Source of the DNA: Protonemura montana
Taxonomy: Eukaryota; Arthropoda; Insecta; Plecoptera; Nemouridae
Direction: 5' to 3'
Length of the DNA stretch: 64,000 nt
Assembly: GCA_947568835.1 (NCBI GenBank)
Contig: OX387603.1
Span: 12,238,651-12,302,650, forward strand
Program-made: the position numbers and the translations under genes
The notes under the pieces: model-generated
What the model saw: only the letters and a program-made list of their open reading frames with translations
What the model was told of the DNA's origin: nothing
Database searches by the model: none
Shown here: one piece after another, positions 35,936-47,815 of the stretch
Position numbering within the stretch: position 1 is the first letter of the stretch
Layout: each line of letters opens with the position of its first letter

Positions 35936-38199
35936 TCGAACTGTGCGTTTATGAAAATTGCTCTAAGAATTGGAAGGTGAATCAGCAACCTTCTAGCTGG
36001 GCGTTAATTTGCCATAAAAAAATTCCTAGAAAGGTGGAATTTTTGATAAGGAAATTAATGTTTGTTAATTAATGTTCTGACAATTCTCAGCATTTTCAAT
36101 TCAAAGATAATCTATTATATGTTTCTGCCTCTTGCTAAATGTTTTGTCTTTGTCGTTTTTGTAGGTTGTACTAGGTTTACTGGTTTTCCGAAAGCAATTG
36201 TTACATGTTTTGCTTTACGGTTTACAATTCAGCATTTCTTGCATCATTTTAGTCAGGAATGTTGAAGTTTCTAGTGTAGTCTTCATTTTTTGATTCTCCA
36301 TTTCTGTTAACTTCTCACTTACTACCTCTTTCATTTGATGCTGCCCAACAACAACCAAAAATGTTAAAAATTAAATTTAAGGTTTGCATCTTGTTACATC
36401 CTGGTACAAAATCGGCTTTGGCTTAATCAAGTATAAGAAACCCGAACCATTTATTTTCAAGGGGTTGTATTTCTGTTAGTTACTGAGCAGAGTGCTGCAA
36501 CTTTGATTCGGAATGCCTCGTCCCAACTTAGTCGGAGAGGATTGATATAATTTTTAATCACAAAAAATGCTGTAGATTCGTACTAATTTTGACTTGATTA
36601 TATGAAAATGTTTCGCTCAGCGTTAGTGATCCCATAACGATGTTACACTGCCAAACTGCGCTTGAACGCTCATAATAAAGGATGTACTAAATGTTTAGTT
36701 GACAAGTTGTAGGTTTAGATTTTAGCCGTAAAGTTCAGACAAGTAATTTTGCAGTATTTTATGAGTGCACAAAGCTTCAGATCCCAAACTGTAATGTGTC
36801 CTCTGAGGTGCATGTTGGGTCTAGTCGTACATGTAGAAGCAGTTAAGTCAACTCACCCAACACAAAAGTAAACGTTAGCTGTTTGATAGGTTCAGTGTAT
36901 TTTATATTAGCTGTCACCACAAGTGTGTAAGATTTGGATCTGCATCAAAGTTCACCTTGGGAAAGATTCAACTTATCCAGAGGCAAACATTACTAGATTT
37001 CCATCAATTCACTTGCATCATCAAACTTCATATTCAGCCTGGTGGCTTCAATTCAGATACATTTTTTAATTAGGGACAGCTGTGTAAAATTGCATTGTAT
37101 ATGCAAGGCCTAAACTATTTGATAACTACTTATGAAATTATTTTCTTATTGTGCTTTTGAATGAATGAATAGTGTGGCTTAGAGGCGCATCAACCTTTTG
37201 GTCATTATGCGCCCGTATTGTGCTTTTGATGTGTTCATTTTTTGATGTGTAAATCACTAAATCGGTGGTAGGAAGCACTGAATTTGCACCGTAGCTGTTT
37301 CAAACGACAGATGAGGCCTAACCTCGTCTTACGTAGACTGATCCGGAGACGAGTTCAAGACATGCATGATAGCAATTGATGCTACAGTAGGGTACGCTAA
37401 GAATGTGCGTCATTTTCATCCTTGATCTACATGTTGTTATTTATTTATCTCAATGTGTGTTTAGGAAGTAGGAACACAGCCGTGTACTAACTAGTCACTG
37501 TGCTGCCGTTAAGATTTATGTACCAATTGTTTGCAAATCAAACATGTTAAATCTACAAAATAAAATGTAACTAATGTTGAAATCTTCTTTCACCACAGCT
37601 TAAACCCTTAATTTCATCAATTTTTCGGATACGTTTTTGAATAGGTGAGGAAGCCAATGGATTTTTAAAGGGTTAAATCACTTATTAATCAGGGATTTAT
37701 TTGTGGATCAGGGCACTTATTAACCACGGTGAACCATTTTACAACATTCTCGATCTGGAGACCAAGGTGTGAATCGAAATAATTTAGTACCATGGCTGGC
37801 ATGTACTCATTTTCTTCTGGTCAAAAATATTACTAGCTATCTACGTGCCAATCACATACATGGTCTAATAATGTATGGTAGCTTAGGCAGCATACAAAGA
37901 AATGACATCAAGGTGCACCTGTTAGCAGGGGCTGGGATTGGAGGGATCAGTAAATCCAAATTCAAATAAAAACCTATTTATTAGTTCCGTTGAATAAATG
38001 TGTTTGCTTAAATGCTTCTTTCAACTGATTACTTCGAGTGATTAAATTAACCTAGAAACTAACGTTTACAATTGCATACAATGTAAGAAAATGACGCATA
38101 CAGATAAGAAAAAAGGTTCCTTCCTCATCTTGCAACCTTTAGCCTCAACTGAAATAAAGAGGAAAATTGTTTAAATATTGCAAGATTCTCTGCAGGACT
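35936..38199. other. Convergent 3' region between PIGO and RBM8A
   Basis: No gene. It holds the PIGO 3' UTR (a candidate AATAAA at 36673-36678) and, on minus, the RBM8A 3' UTR with a candidate AATAAA at 37977-37982, about 220 bp after its stop. The small ORFs here are not recognisable. Confidence 0.6.
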
Positions 38200-39009
38200 T
38201 CACCGCCGACCACTTCGTGATTTCCTCTTCGAGCTTGTCCTGAAACAGAAAATGTCCATAAGGAAAGGAAAACGGTCAACTTAAAATAATAACTTGCAGA
38301 TCAAATATATCATGATCTCAAGTAATTTAACAAATCATCCATACTTCTTGGGTCCCTTGACGAAACACCAGTCGACACTGATTTGCTGACCAAGAATTTC
38401 CGAGCCATTGAGTGCCTCGCGGGCAAGTTGCGCCTCCTTGAAAGACTCGTATTCGACAAGTGCATAACCCTGAACAAACATAAATTACATAAATACTTTA
38501 TTAAATATGCTCTTGAGGCAAATTAATAAATGGGAGAATACATTTTAGCCAGATACGCACCTTTAAGAATCCTGTACGTCTGTCGAGGTTTAGATGGATG
38601 TTCTTTATCTCTCCATATTCAGAAAATTTCTCCTGGATGTCATCCTCTTGAGCTTCTTCATGTACAGATGTCACATAGAGAATCCAGCCCTCCACCGATC
38701 GCTGTGGACCTGGCACTGCACCATCGCCATCAACGGCCATCGTTTCATAATCTCGGATGTTCTCACGTGCAGAATGTTCAGCTCCGAAACCACGGCCCTT
38801 CCTCTTCTTAACCTTTTCCTTCAAACGAGCGATGCCCTCTAGAATAGTAACATTACAAATGTCAATGTGGTGCACTGAACTAAAATGAAGGGTTTAAAAT
38901 TGTTTAGGGTATTGTAAGTGTAAATAGTTTTGGAGGTTAGGCACTTACGATCACCATCGTCATCGACTTCGAATTCTTCGGCATTATCGATATCAAGAAC
39001 GTCAGCCAT
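38200..39009 (-). CDS. RBM8A: RNA-binding protein 8A (Y14, exon junction complex)
   Basis: Four exons in gene order (39009-38949, 38838-38561, 38469-38345, 38239-38200) join in phase to 167 aa; human RBM8A has 174. Y14 pairs with Magoh in the exon junction complex, marks spliced junctions in nuclear mRNA, and acts in mRNA localisation and nonsense-mediated decay. The sequence shows the acidic N-terminus [20 protein letters not shown], the basic [14 protein letters not shown] patch, [20 protein letters not shown] (RNP2 region), [20 protein letters not shown] (RNP1 at about 110-117), [11 protein letters not shown], and a short Ser/Arg-basic tail (KRKSRSGRR). The RRM spans about residues 72-148. 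The start is the first ATG and matches the family N-terminus. Confidence 0.95.
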
Positions 39010-40572
39010 TATTTACAGCTTTCGATGTAAATAGGCTAAAAAGGAACTCGAATGAAGCGTCGGAGTTTTCTTACAAGCGTTTTCTATCCACAACCCTCGC
39101 TCAACCGACCGCAAATAATTTCCACTGCCTTGTAATTAATTTAGACTTCAGATCGGCGTCCTAACATAGTACAAAGATATAACAGTCACCATTAATAGCG
39201 CTAGTAGTATCTGTGAGAAACGCGCAAAAGTTTGTAGCAACTAGCAAGAAATTCTGTAAGGACATGTATTATTCTTTCCCTTGTTTTAGGGTAAATGCTT
39301 GTAAACACTTTTTTTTTTTAATGCCACAGATATTTTATAACGAAATACTTAACAGTGAAACAGATATTTTTTAATGTTTCAAATTCAAATTAAATTCAGT
39401 TTAAATTAAAATGCTTATGCCCTTTTGAACGACCAGCGCACTTCTGTGAATGTTTGTATTGGTAAAAATGTGCTTTTTACATACAAATATGTTTTGATAT
39501 TAGATTGAGCTTGTGGGGTCACATCCTGTTTACAACCAAGAATAAATAATAATAATAATAACTCGAAGAGGCCGCCCGTGCGAACAACGAGCGATAATTC
39601 AGTTTCGACGAAAGCACCAATTGGTGGAAGATCCTCAACCTGCCCGCTAGCAAGCACCGCAAGACGACGGTTGTAAAAGTAAAAGTACACTGTCAACGTG
39701 TAGAAATCTTCGCTCGGCTAGACAGCGTACAGAATTCCTGAAAGGGACATTTTGAAAATCCCATGTATATTCTTGATATAATTATGCGGTTTCGTCTCAG
39801 TCACGTGGAGATTTCTGAAAACCTCCATGACCACTTGTCCCTTTCTGTGGCGATGGTCGTCGTTTTGGGACTGATCGACGATGACACGAACGTGTCGCGC
39901 ATGCGAGGTTTCACCTCGGCAGTTTTTTCATGAATTATTGTTCGTGATTCGATTTTTCATTTTGATAACGCGATAATTGAGTGTCGTTGGTTTGCAAGAG
40001 ACTTATAAAATAAATTCGCTTCTGCATTTTAATTGCAAATAAACTAAAAATAGACCCAATAGGTACTACAAATAATAACGTGATTTTCTCTTGTGCCGGC
40101 TTCGTGCTTGTTTAATTGGATTTTTGGATCCGACGCCGACTAAATAAAAATAATAATTTTAGGCATGTAGCTAGGAATTTTTCCCGAGAAATCAAGCAGA
40201 GCTCCAAATTAATCCGAACGCGGTGGCACGTTTCTGTCGGATATATAATTTTCTGTGACGTACCACAAGCAGGGAAATGTTGCTTGTTTTGGTGCAGCCG
40301 AAATGCACTCGCCATTCTAAATAAATATCTTGAAAATTTGTAACATTCAGAATTCAGACAAGCAATTATGAAATTAAATATGTATAACGTAGCAATTTTC
40401 TAGAAGTTCGAGTTTTAGTTCGGTTGACAGTGAAAAAAATTTCACGAGTGCGCGGTATAGACTTTTAGTACATACCATTGGGTAATCTTATGGTAATTAG
40501 ATTAAGTTAGCTATTCAAAATTGACAGTTGGCAGTATTATCTCAAATACTCTCAAAATACTCCAGTGACATT

Positions 40573-40657
40573 TGACTCAGAATACCCACGTAGCATATGA
40601 GTCAAATTGGTGAGTAGCATAGCTTGCGAGTCAAATAGCTCAGTAGCATATGACTCA
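40573..40657. promoter_or_regulatory. Four AP-1-like motifs in a degenerate tandem array
   Basis: TGACTCA (40573), TGAGTCA (40598), CGAGTCA (40627) and TGACTCA (40651) occur at 24-29 bp spacing, each within a loosely repeated CATATGASTCAAAT...CAGTAG unit. Three match the palindromic AP-1/bZIP site exactly. The array may be a bZIP-responsive enhancer or simply a short degenerate satellite whose unit contains the motif. Confidence 0.4.
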
Positions 40658-40949
40658 AATGCCTCAGTGGCTCTAAGGCCATGGTATAAAATTCAATGAT
40701 CCCTACCTCACCAGGAAAGCATGAGATTATTATTCGAACGAGTTGATATAAATTGTGTAATCTTATGAAATGTGTACAGTAAAACGATGACTAACCAAAT
40801 CAGGGTGAAAGTGGCGATTTGCCTCCCAAAACGCACTTTGCAAACTGTTGGCGCTATGAGCAACTATTTGACAAATTGCTTCTCAGTAACAGAAAATGCT
40901 GAATTGCATTCGTTGAATTGCTATGCTGCTGTACCTGTTGGTGGTCTTT

Positions 40950-41025
40950 ATAGCCAGGTTTCGAACCTGATACAAGCACCTTGTCGCTCGATCAAGAAGA
41001 TTGCAATCGCATTCTACCATCGATC
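40950..41025 (-). repeat. tRNA-like element
   Basis: On minus, an A-box-like TGGTAGAATGCG lies about 55 nt before a perfect B box (GGTTCGAAACC, plus 40957-40967). The T arm (TCAGG, loop TTCGAAA, CCTGG) is fully paired. The other arms are irregular, pointing to a tRNA-derived repeat rather than a working tRNA. It overlaps an unrecognised plus-strand ORF. Confidence 0.4.
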
Positions 41026-42748
41026 TTTGAAGTTAATTAGTCATCTAGACTCATTATTTTATGTGCAATTAATATTTACTGCTTCCATGACTGCAGAAAC
41101 CTGTGTGCCTGGTAAGAACCATCCATCTTTTGACTATCAAGGGGCAGATTTTTTAAAACCAATGTATGTTATATTAATTTTTTAACAGGTACAATTTTAA
41201 ACAACGCATGGCAATTACAATTCCAAATGGTCTATTACCTCATTTTTTCTCATCATTCGCTTCTTCTTTGATACTAACTTCTCCCAATTTTCTTGTCTTT
41301 TTCTTCATCATTAAACACGATTCCCGCCTCTCTATTTCCCATACAATATTTCTTGATATTCTTTCCTCGCTTATTTTCCCATACTTTCCAAACAATTTTA
41401 ACTTTATAGTTTCTTTGCCTATTTTTAAACCATTGTCTAACATTTGGGTAGAAGATAATTTGCAAAAACTAAATTCCTGACCAAAATAAAACTCCCACAC
41501 TTGAAGTGATTGATCACCAACCAATACCCAAAATCCCCAAAAGTCCAACCGCTTGAGACGAATGACTACTTGGGATTCATCTTGAGTTTTATCTTGACTC
41601 AAAATTCCAGCCGGAAAGAGAAGACAGATCTGAGCAACTCTCTGATGGCAATTATTTTGGTACCATGCACGAACTTCTTCGGGCTACATTTCAAATTATC
41701 TCATGCCATATGAGTTCTCCCTATTTGCAAAAATTACCCTTGCGACGTGTGAAACGACGTTTATACGGAAGTGATCGACAATTTGCAGATATATCCCAGG
41801 CAATTGCATGCAGACACGATTTAAATTATAATTTCCAAACATAGATCGGCCTCTCTTTCCGCTTTGAATTTGAAACCAATTAAATTACTTTTTAAAGTCT
41901 ACCCAATTTTCTTGACCAAGTACCAGAACCACACAACTACAATCTAACAGATGTGATAATTTAATTGCTTTTACTATGAATGAAATATATTTATTGAAAT
42001 AAAATAAACTAGACCGAAAAGCATGATAATGAAAATCTCACATTTTAATCGTCGGCCTAACTTACTAATTACTGACTTACGGTTCAATGTCAGTGGGTTA
42101 AATTGAGCGTCTGTCAGTCAATGCTCTTTACACTTTTCACCGATTTCCCAGCAAAAAATTACACGATTCCTTAATTCCCAACAACTTGTTAATAATGATT
42201 AAAACTTTTTTGTTTAAATACCCAGCATATCCGGCCACGCCATATCAAACTAAACGGGCTATTAATTTTATGCTTCTTCGTGGCACGCTTTTGAATCATC
42301 TTTTAAGACTTTTGATCCTCAGGGCAAGGGCGAGTCCTCTTTCCTTGCAAGATATGTTTGGCACTGAGCTGGTAAGTAAAACTGGCAATGGCTAGACATG
42401 GTAAGAAACGGTTGATATGGATTTTCCTTACATCGATGTTAAACAAGATACTGCCAATCGTCTTGATAATAAAGATTGACAGAAGATCAACGTTAGATCA
42501 ATAAATTTATAGTCACGCACGATTTACAAATCTAATGTGTTAGAAATAAGATCGTTAGCATATTTAAACAGTTTATACTATACCGACTCCGATACAGATT
42601 TAACAAAAAATTCTTATAAAGAAAACCGTCCCCTTGTCAACTGGACAATTAATCAACATCATAACTAATCATAGATCTGTCAACCAGCGGGAAATCATCC
42701 CTAATGAATCCTTCACTAGCAATAAGACTACAGCGGTTCTAATGATTA

Positions 42749-43033
42749 ATGCATTGGTTAGTTATTTGTAGCATTATGCTAATCTCATGCATGTGTGCCA
42801 ACGCTTTCACCTCTTTCAGCTTCCGGCAAGAATCGACTTTACATCCAAGATCGCTGCCGACGAAGGGAAAAGAAGCGGATTGTTATTATAGTATTAAAAA
42901 TGTTGTCCTTGACTTTCCGGTATGTAAGATGACTGGAAGAACGCGCGGTGTAAGAGGCATTGTTTTCTCTTTGATCGTTTATATAGATGGGAAAAGGTTA
43001 ATACGTCTTTGCGGGTTCATCACAATGGGATAG
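42749..43033 (+). CDS. Hypothetical small secreted protein
   Basis: A 94-aa ORF opens with a convincing signal peptide (MHWLVICSIMLISCMCANA) followed by a short polar region with few Cys. A strong splice donor (CCG|GTATGTAAG) lies inside the frame near 42920, so the true product may splice out after DFP rather than use the ORF stop at 43033. No family is recognised and no TATA box or next exon is identified. It could be chance in AT-rich DNA. Confidence 0.22.
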   Translation: MHWLVICSIMLISCMCANAFTSFSFRQESTLHPRSLPTKGKEADCYYSIKNVVLDFPVCKMTGRTRGVRGIVFSLIVYIDGKRLIRLCGFITMG

Positions 43034-44060
43034 GTGCATGAATCGTACGGTTAATACAGAAAATAACAAGTACCTACTCTTCATGGTAAGTCTGAGGTGA
43101 TGAGTTTGGTTATGAATAACTGGGAAAACTCTAAGATGTATCTTGTACAATTGTTTTTTCAGGTGACAATAGCGTAATGCGCCTTACATACAAACAATCG
43201 AAATATTATCAATTTATGCGGAAGCTAGACTATGTAGACTATAGAGCAAATAAGCGCGAGAAAAAATAAAAACCAGACATTTTTTCTTTCTCTATTCGAT
43301 GTTAATTTTATAACAAGCTGACAATTTCGCGTGTCTGTGTAAATCCCCAGCACGCAACATGCTATTGTTTTTGTTGTTTCTTTCGGTCATCGCCCGGTTA
43401 TTTCACAATTGTGAGAAAATGATGGCACCACAATCTGTTTAAAAATACTGACATCCCATGTAGTAACAGAAGAAATTGAAGAAAATGAACTGAGACAGAT
43501 TCACTGCAATTTTACTCATGATGTGTAATTATGAAATAGACCGAAATTAGCAATTTTTGCATTCATTTTTCAATAGTTCCCTTTTTTCTTGGTAATTGAG
43601 TAATTTCAGAATGCATTTATTTCCTTGGCTCTCTGAATCCCAGATCTAGGTACTAAAGTAGGCTCTTAAATTTCTAATTTAACATCGGCAAGAAAAAATT
43701 GTCAAAATAATATCAAATTCCACGTGAGAACCATTCGTTTCTGGCGAGCCCGAACACATCAAAAACCGGTGGCAATCTGGCTAGACGCGAATTTGATACG
43801 GTTTTTGGCACACCAACCAAACCTCGCTCAGCAATTATGCACCTGCTATTGTAAATTTTCCTTTCGCGCGAAATCGAAACTAGACGCAGCCGGTGTGTAT
43901 ACGCGCCTTGCAGTCGAAACGGAGGGCCACTCCTCTTGGGCGCAAATCCGATCGATCATGGACCATGACCTCCATCAGGCGGCAGCATCTCACTGCCACT
44001 TTCCCCGGTTGGCCAGGTCGGTCGATGCCCACTCGGAGTTGGCCCATCCGGAATGCCCCG

Positions 44061-44380
44061 ACGGCGCGTGGTAGCGCCCACAAGGATCATATTGCACCCC
44101 ATTCTTTGGCCATAACCTGCTCAAATTGGTCGCATACCACCTCTTATTGCACAGAGATTTATTGGTATCATCTTTTGCCCGGGTACGCCGAGAATTCTCT
44201 GAAAGCGCGGGTGCTCCCCATGAGCTGCGAGTAACTCCCCTTTTTTGTGTCATGGCGCGCCCGAATTAGTTCTTGTCGCCACTTTTTTCCCCGTTTGCGT
44301 GAGACCTTTGGTGTCTTTGGAAACCCCCAAACAGCGCGTGGAGACGCTCACAAGGGTTATGGTGCGCCTCTTTTCTAAGT
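44061..44380 (+). repeat. Degenerate 50-bp direct repeat, 270 bp apart
   Basis: 44061-44110 and 44331-44380 align without gaps at roughly 70 percent identity (core GCGCGTGG...CACAAGG). They lie in a patch GC-richer than its surroundings. Possibly the remains of a tandemly duplicated or transposed sequence. Confidence 0.35.
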
Positions 44381-47084
44381 TCTAGCACGTTTTAGTTATA
44401 ATTGTCCACACTGTCACTTGTCCACACTGACTTCACAGCCATCATCAACAAGATGGTCATGGTCAACTTATTTTTCTGACGATTTGCCCAATCCCATCCG
44501 CACGCGGTCTTCGGGAATTTAGACCGATTGCTTCCCATTCCCCCCTCATTGCGCTTAATTAAGAAAGAGCTGGGTGTTGTCTGGCTCAAGTATGTCGTCA
44601 AATTAAAAATGTTGCAGTAACATATTATCAACATGCAGGACCAGTTTCGATCCTGGATCAAGCAACTCAAATGTTTGCAGTCCTGTCGGTTCTCGAGCCA
44701 ATCCTCTCAAGGTCACGTGGGACAATAAGTGAAACTTGGAAACTTGAGTAAATACACTGTCCTACGGTACATAGCAAGAATCTTTTTTCTTTATGGACAG
44801 TGACACATCGCACCCATAATCACTCTGTAATAACTTAAGTTATTTCCACGGGCACGGGCATGTTTCTGGCATAAATATGCAAGGCTTCGGAGATCTTAGA
44901 GTCGCCTTAGCATTGCCTCCCGCCAGTTAATTATTCTTTTCAGTTTTTGGACACCCAAAAAAGTCACCGCTACTCTACATTTTTATCGTACCTTTCTATT
45001 TTCTGCATACTATTACTGCATACAAAATCACCTCAGACTACAAAACCCAACAGCTTTATACCATTAAATGGACATGCGAGGTGTGAAAATTAGCGAAGAA
45101 TGAAGTAAAAGTGTGACTAGGCCACGGCGTTGTGTCGGTATGCTGTGGACTGGATGCTGCCTCAAGACCAAACGGGATTATTAGGACCATTGATGACAAC
45201 GCAGTGGCTCTCTTCAACAAAAAGTCGTGTGTCGGCTGTCGCAAGAAGATTTCACTCTATCAAATTATTAATTTAGAAGTTAGAACAATTATTTAGCATC
45301 CGCTTATGGACTTACCTTTGGACGTACTCTAATTGAGAGCGGATATGAGGGTGTAGATACACCGGTTTTTCGGTAGGTTATTAAAGTAAAACATCATTGG
45401 TTCGCTTTTAATTTAGCTCGTGTCTTCGTGATGATAATTACAAGTTGTAAAGGTTTGCGAGCAGTTAGGGCATGGGCTTGGTTTTAGGTTTGCCACTTTT
45501 CAAAGTCCAGTTATGATTCACTGGTCCGCTCGCTGTCAAATCTTGCTCCTATCACTTTTAATTTAAAAAAAATCTGAACATTTCGCCAATTGATCGCTGT
45601 CCAAACCCACAAATTCGGTAGTGGCGACCAGTAACGGTCATCTTACCACAAAATAGCTAGTAATTAAGTTGCCTAACCTGCAATGGTCACCATTGTGTCA
45701 TAATGTGTTAATATAAAAAAAATATCAAACATTTCAGGATTAATCAGCCTTCTAACAACATTCGTCCTTAAGAGCCAAAAGATAAGAAAGCTTTAAGTCT
45801 AGAAAATATTAAAATAAAACACGCAGAAAGTCGTAGATTCGTAAATGAATTATTATCTGAAACAGACAGTTCTACTCTCACATCACTGTATTCTTAGTTT
45901 TGTGTCCAGCATCCATTCTCTGGACCAGACAGTAGACCAAAAATCAGGCAGCGAGGCTGTAGCGAAAGAAAGGAGGGCAACGATACGATCGAGAGTGAGC
46001 TCAAGACAATAATAACCGAGAAATATTTCATGGCTGATGAATCCGACCATCTCGCGAACACACAGCACACTAACTTGTCATGCGTGTAGCCAAGAAAGAG
46101 AGACGTGCGTTTCCTCATGCTGCAGCTTTGGGTATTCGCATTGTGATGATTGGCGGGTTGAATTCAGCGGTCGTGAATCAAGGATTGATTCGCAAAGGTT
46201 TGATCGTGAGAATTCTGTTTGATTATCGAATTAGCGAAAGATGATACGATCGTTCGCCGTTGTTAATCTATTTTGCCTGAGATGTGCTCGTGATTTCCTG
46301 TATCCTCGACACTCTCAAATGTCCTGGATAGAAAAAGATTGATGGAAGAGAATTGTTTTTTTTCTTGCTTCAGAATTAGATCATTGGGTTTCTTTTGCTG
46401 AATTTCAATTGCTTCTTACGCCAAACATAGGATATAGATGTGATAATTACTAAGATGTACATTCGATCATATGTATTATTAATTGTCTGCTACAGTTTCA
46501 GAATAGATTGTATACAGGCAAAATGTGATATATTCCATGGGACAGAATCCACAAGCAGAGTTGTAAACTTAGCTAATTTAGGGGCTAATTTGTTATCATC
46601 ATGGTAACAACCCCCGAAAATCTGGGAATTCTATCAGGGATTGGCTAATCATCTGTAAACACCGGAGGTTAAATTTAAATTCCGAATAATATCTACGGCA
46701 CTGATAAAAGGATGAATTGCCAGCATTCAATGATTCTAGTTCAAAAAAAAAATGTATGGCAAGATAAGGTGTTCGGCCTTCCCCATCTTCGGTGAAACAG
46801 ATCGTTTCCAAAAGTGCATTTAACTCAACGCTAATGACTAAGCATAAAACGTTCCTTCTCTAAGTGATGAACGTATACATCATGTAGGTAGGTACTCACC
46901 ATGCATGTAATCCAATCAACTCAGTTTGAGGTTAGCGTGAAGAGAGCTGCTATCAACCGAGTAATCCAATCCTAATTTGTTTCTATTTTTAAAACACTTC
47001 ACAGACTAATTACGCTAATTGAATACGTTAGTTTAGGAATAAAATACATTTAAATCATGTTTTACAGCACCAAACTATTTGCTG

Positions 47085-47106
47085 CTAGACCGTCATGACG
47101 GTCTAG
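47085..47106. repeat. 22-bp perfect palindrome
   Basis: CTAGACCGTCATGACGGTCTAG is its own reverse complement. A further CATGACGGT copy follows within 15 bp, and CCGACCG after that. There is no gene nearby. It may be a dimeric-factor binding site or a recombination product. Confidence 0.6.
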
Positions 47107-47753
47107 AGATCATGACGGTTTCCGACCGTTTGATAATTATGGCGAACACCGTGACCTTACCCATCCATTCGAAGGTTAGAACATTTCAACCGAGTTTTTA
47201 AACAGATCCCCGTATAACGGTAGTAGACTATGGATTCCAAATACAAAACCAGGAAATAACGATAGTATAGATTCTACAGGTTAAATTAGTGACCACCACG
47301 AAAATATTCCTCCGTATATCCCAATAAAATATTCACATCAACACGTAAAATCAAGAAGAATGCAGAAAAATATAGTCACCCGTGGTTTGTTTTGCTTTTA
47401 CAAATCATTAAAAACCAGTTGCAACATTTAGGAAGCAGAGTTCATGATACAAGAATTAGATAGTTGTGATGTGACTGCAGAATACTAAAACCTAGTTTGG
47501 GGCTAGTATTTTTAAGAATTACTAGTTAGCACCGGTTTAGTCTTTACAGGAAAGGTACGATGGAAATAAAATGCGCAAAAAAATAGTATTTTGCAAGAAA
47601 TTAGTGACTAGAGTCCACTAGCTTTAAAAGGTACAGCGATGTATAGAGTATAAACTGTGTTTATATGAATAAACCTATGGCAGTGAGACTAGTAGCTAAG
47701 ACTTGAAATCTATGGTAAGCCACAAACGAGGGTTAGAAAATTGTATGGATGCT

Positions 47754-47815
47754 GGAATCGAACCCAAACGATAAAACCGCGCGTAACCACCACAAGCCAC
47801 TTGCTAATACATTTA
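47754..47815 (-). repeat. tRNA-like element with consensus A and B boxes
   Basis: Read on minus, TGGCTTGTGGTGGTTACGCG resembles a tRNA A box, and GGTTCGATTCC (minus of 47755-47765) matches the B-box consensus. The acceptor stem does not close cleanly. Likely a tRNA-derived SINE fragment. Confidence 0.45.

Noticed and set aside
39415-39696. Minus-strand frame containing LAVLASGQVEDLPPIGAFVE upstream of RBM8A
   Set aside because: It looks mildly protein-like, but it is closed upstream by a stop, runs into an (AAT)n microsatellite, and has no recognisable family or exon borders. Possibly a gene fragment.
41240-41602. Minus-strand 120-codon frame with no recognisable homology
   Set aside because: It has no ATG at its 5' end (opens on TTG), no splice support and an AT-driven Lys/Glu-rich composition. 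It is probably chance, though the frame is open for about 140 codons.
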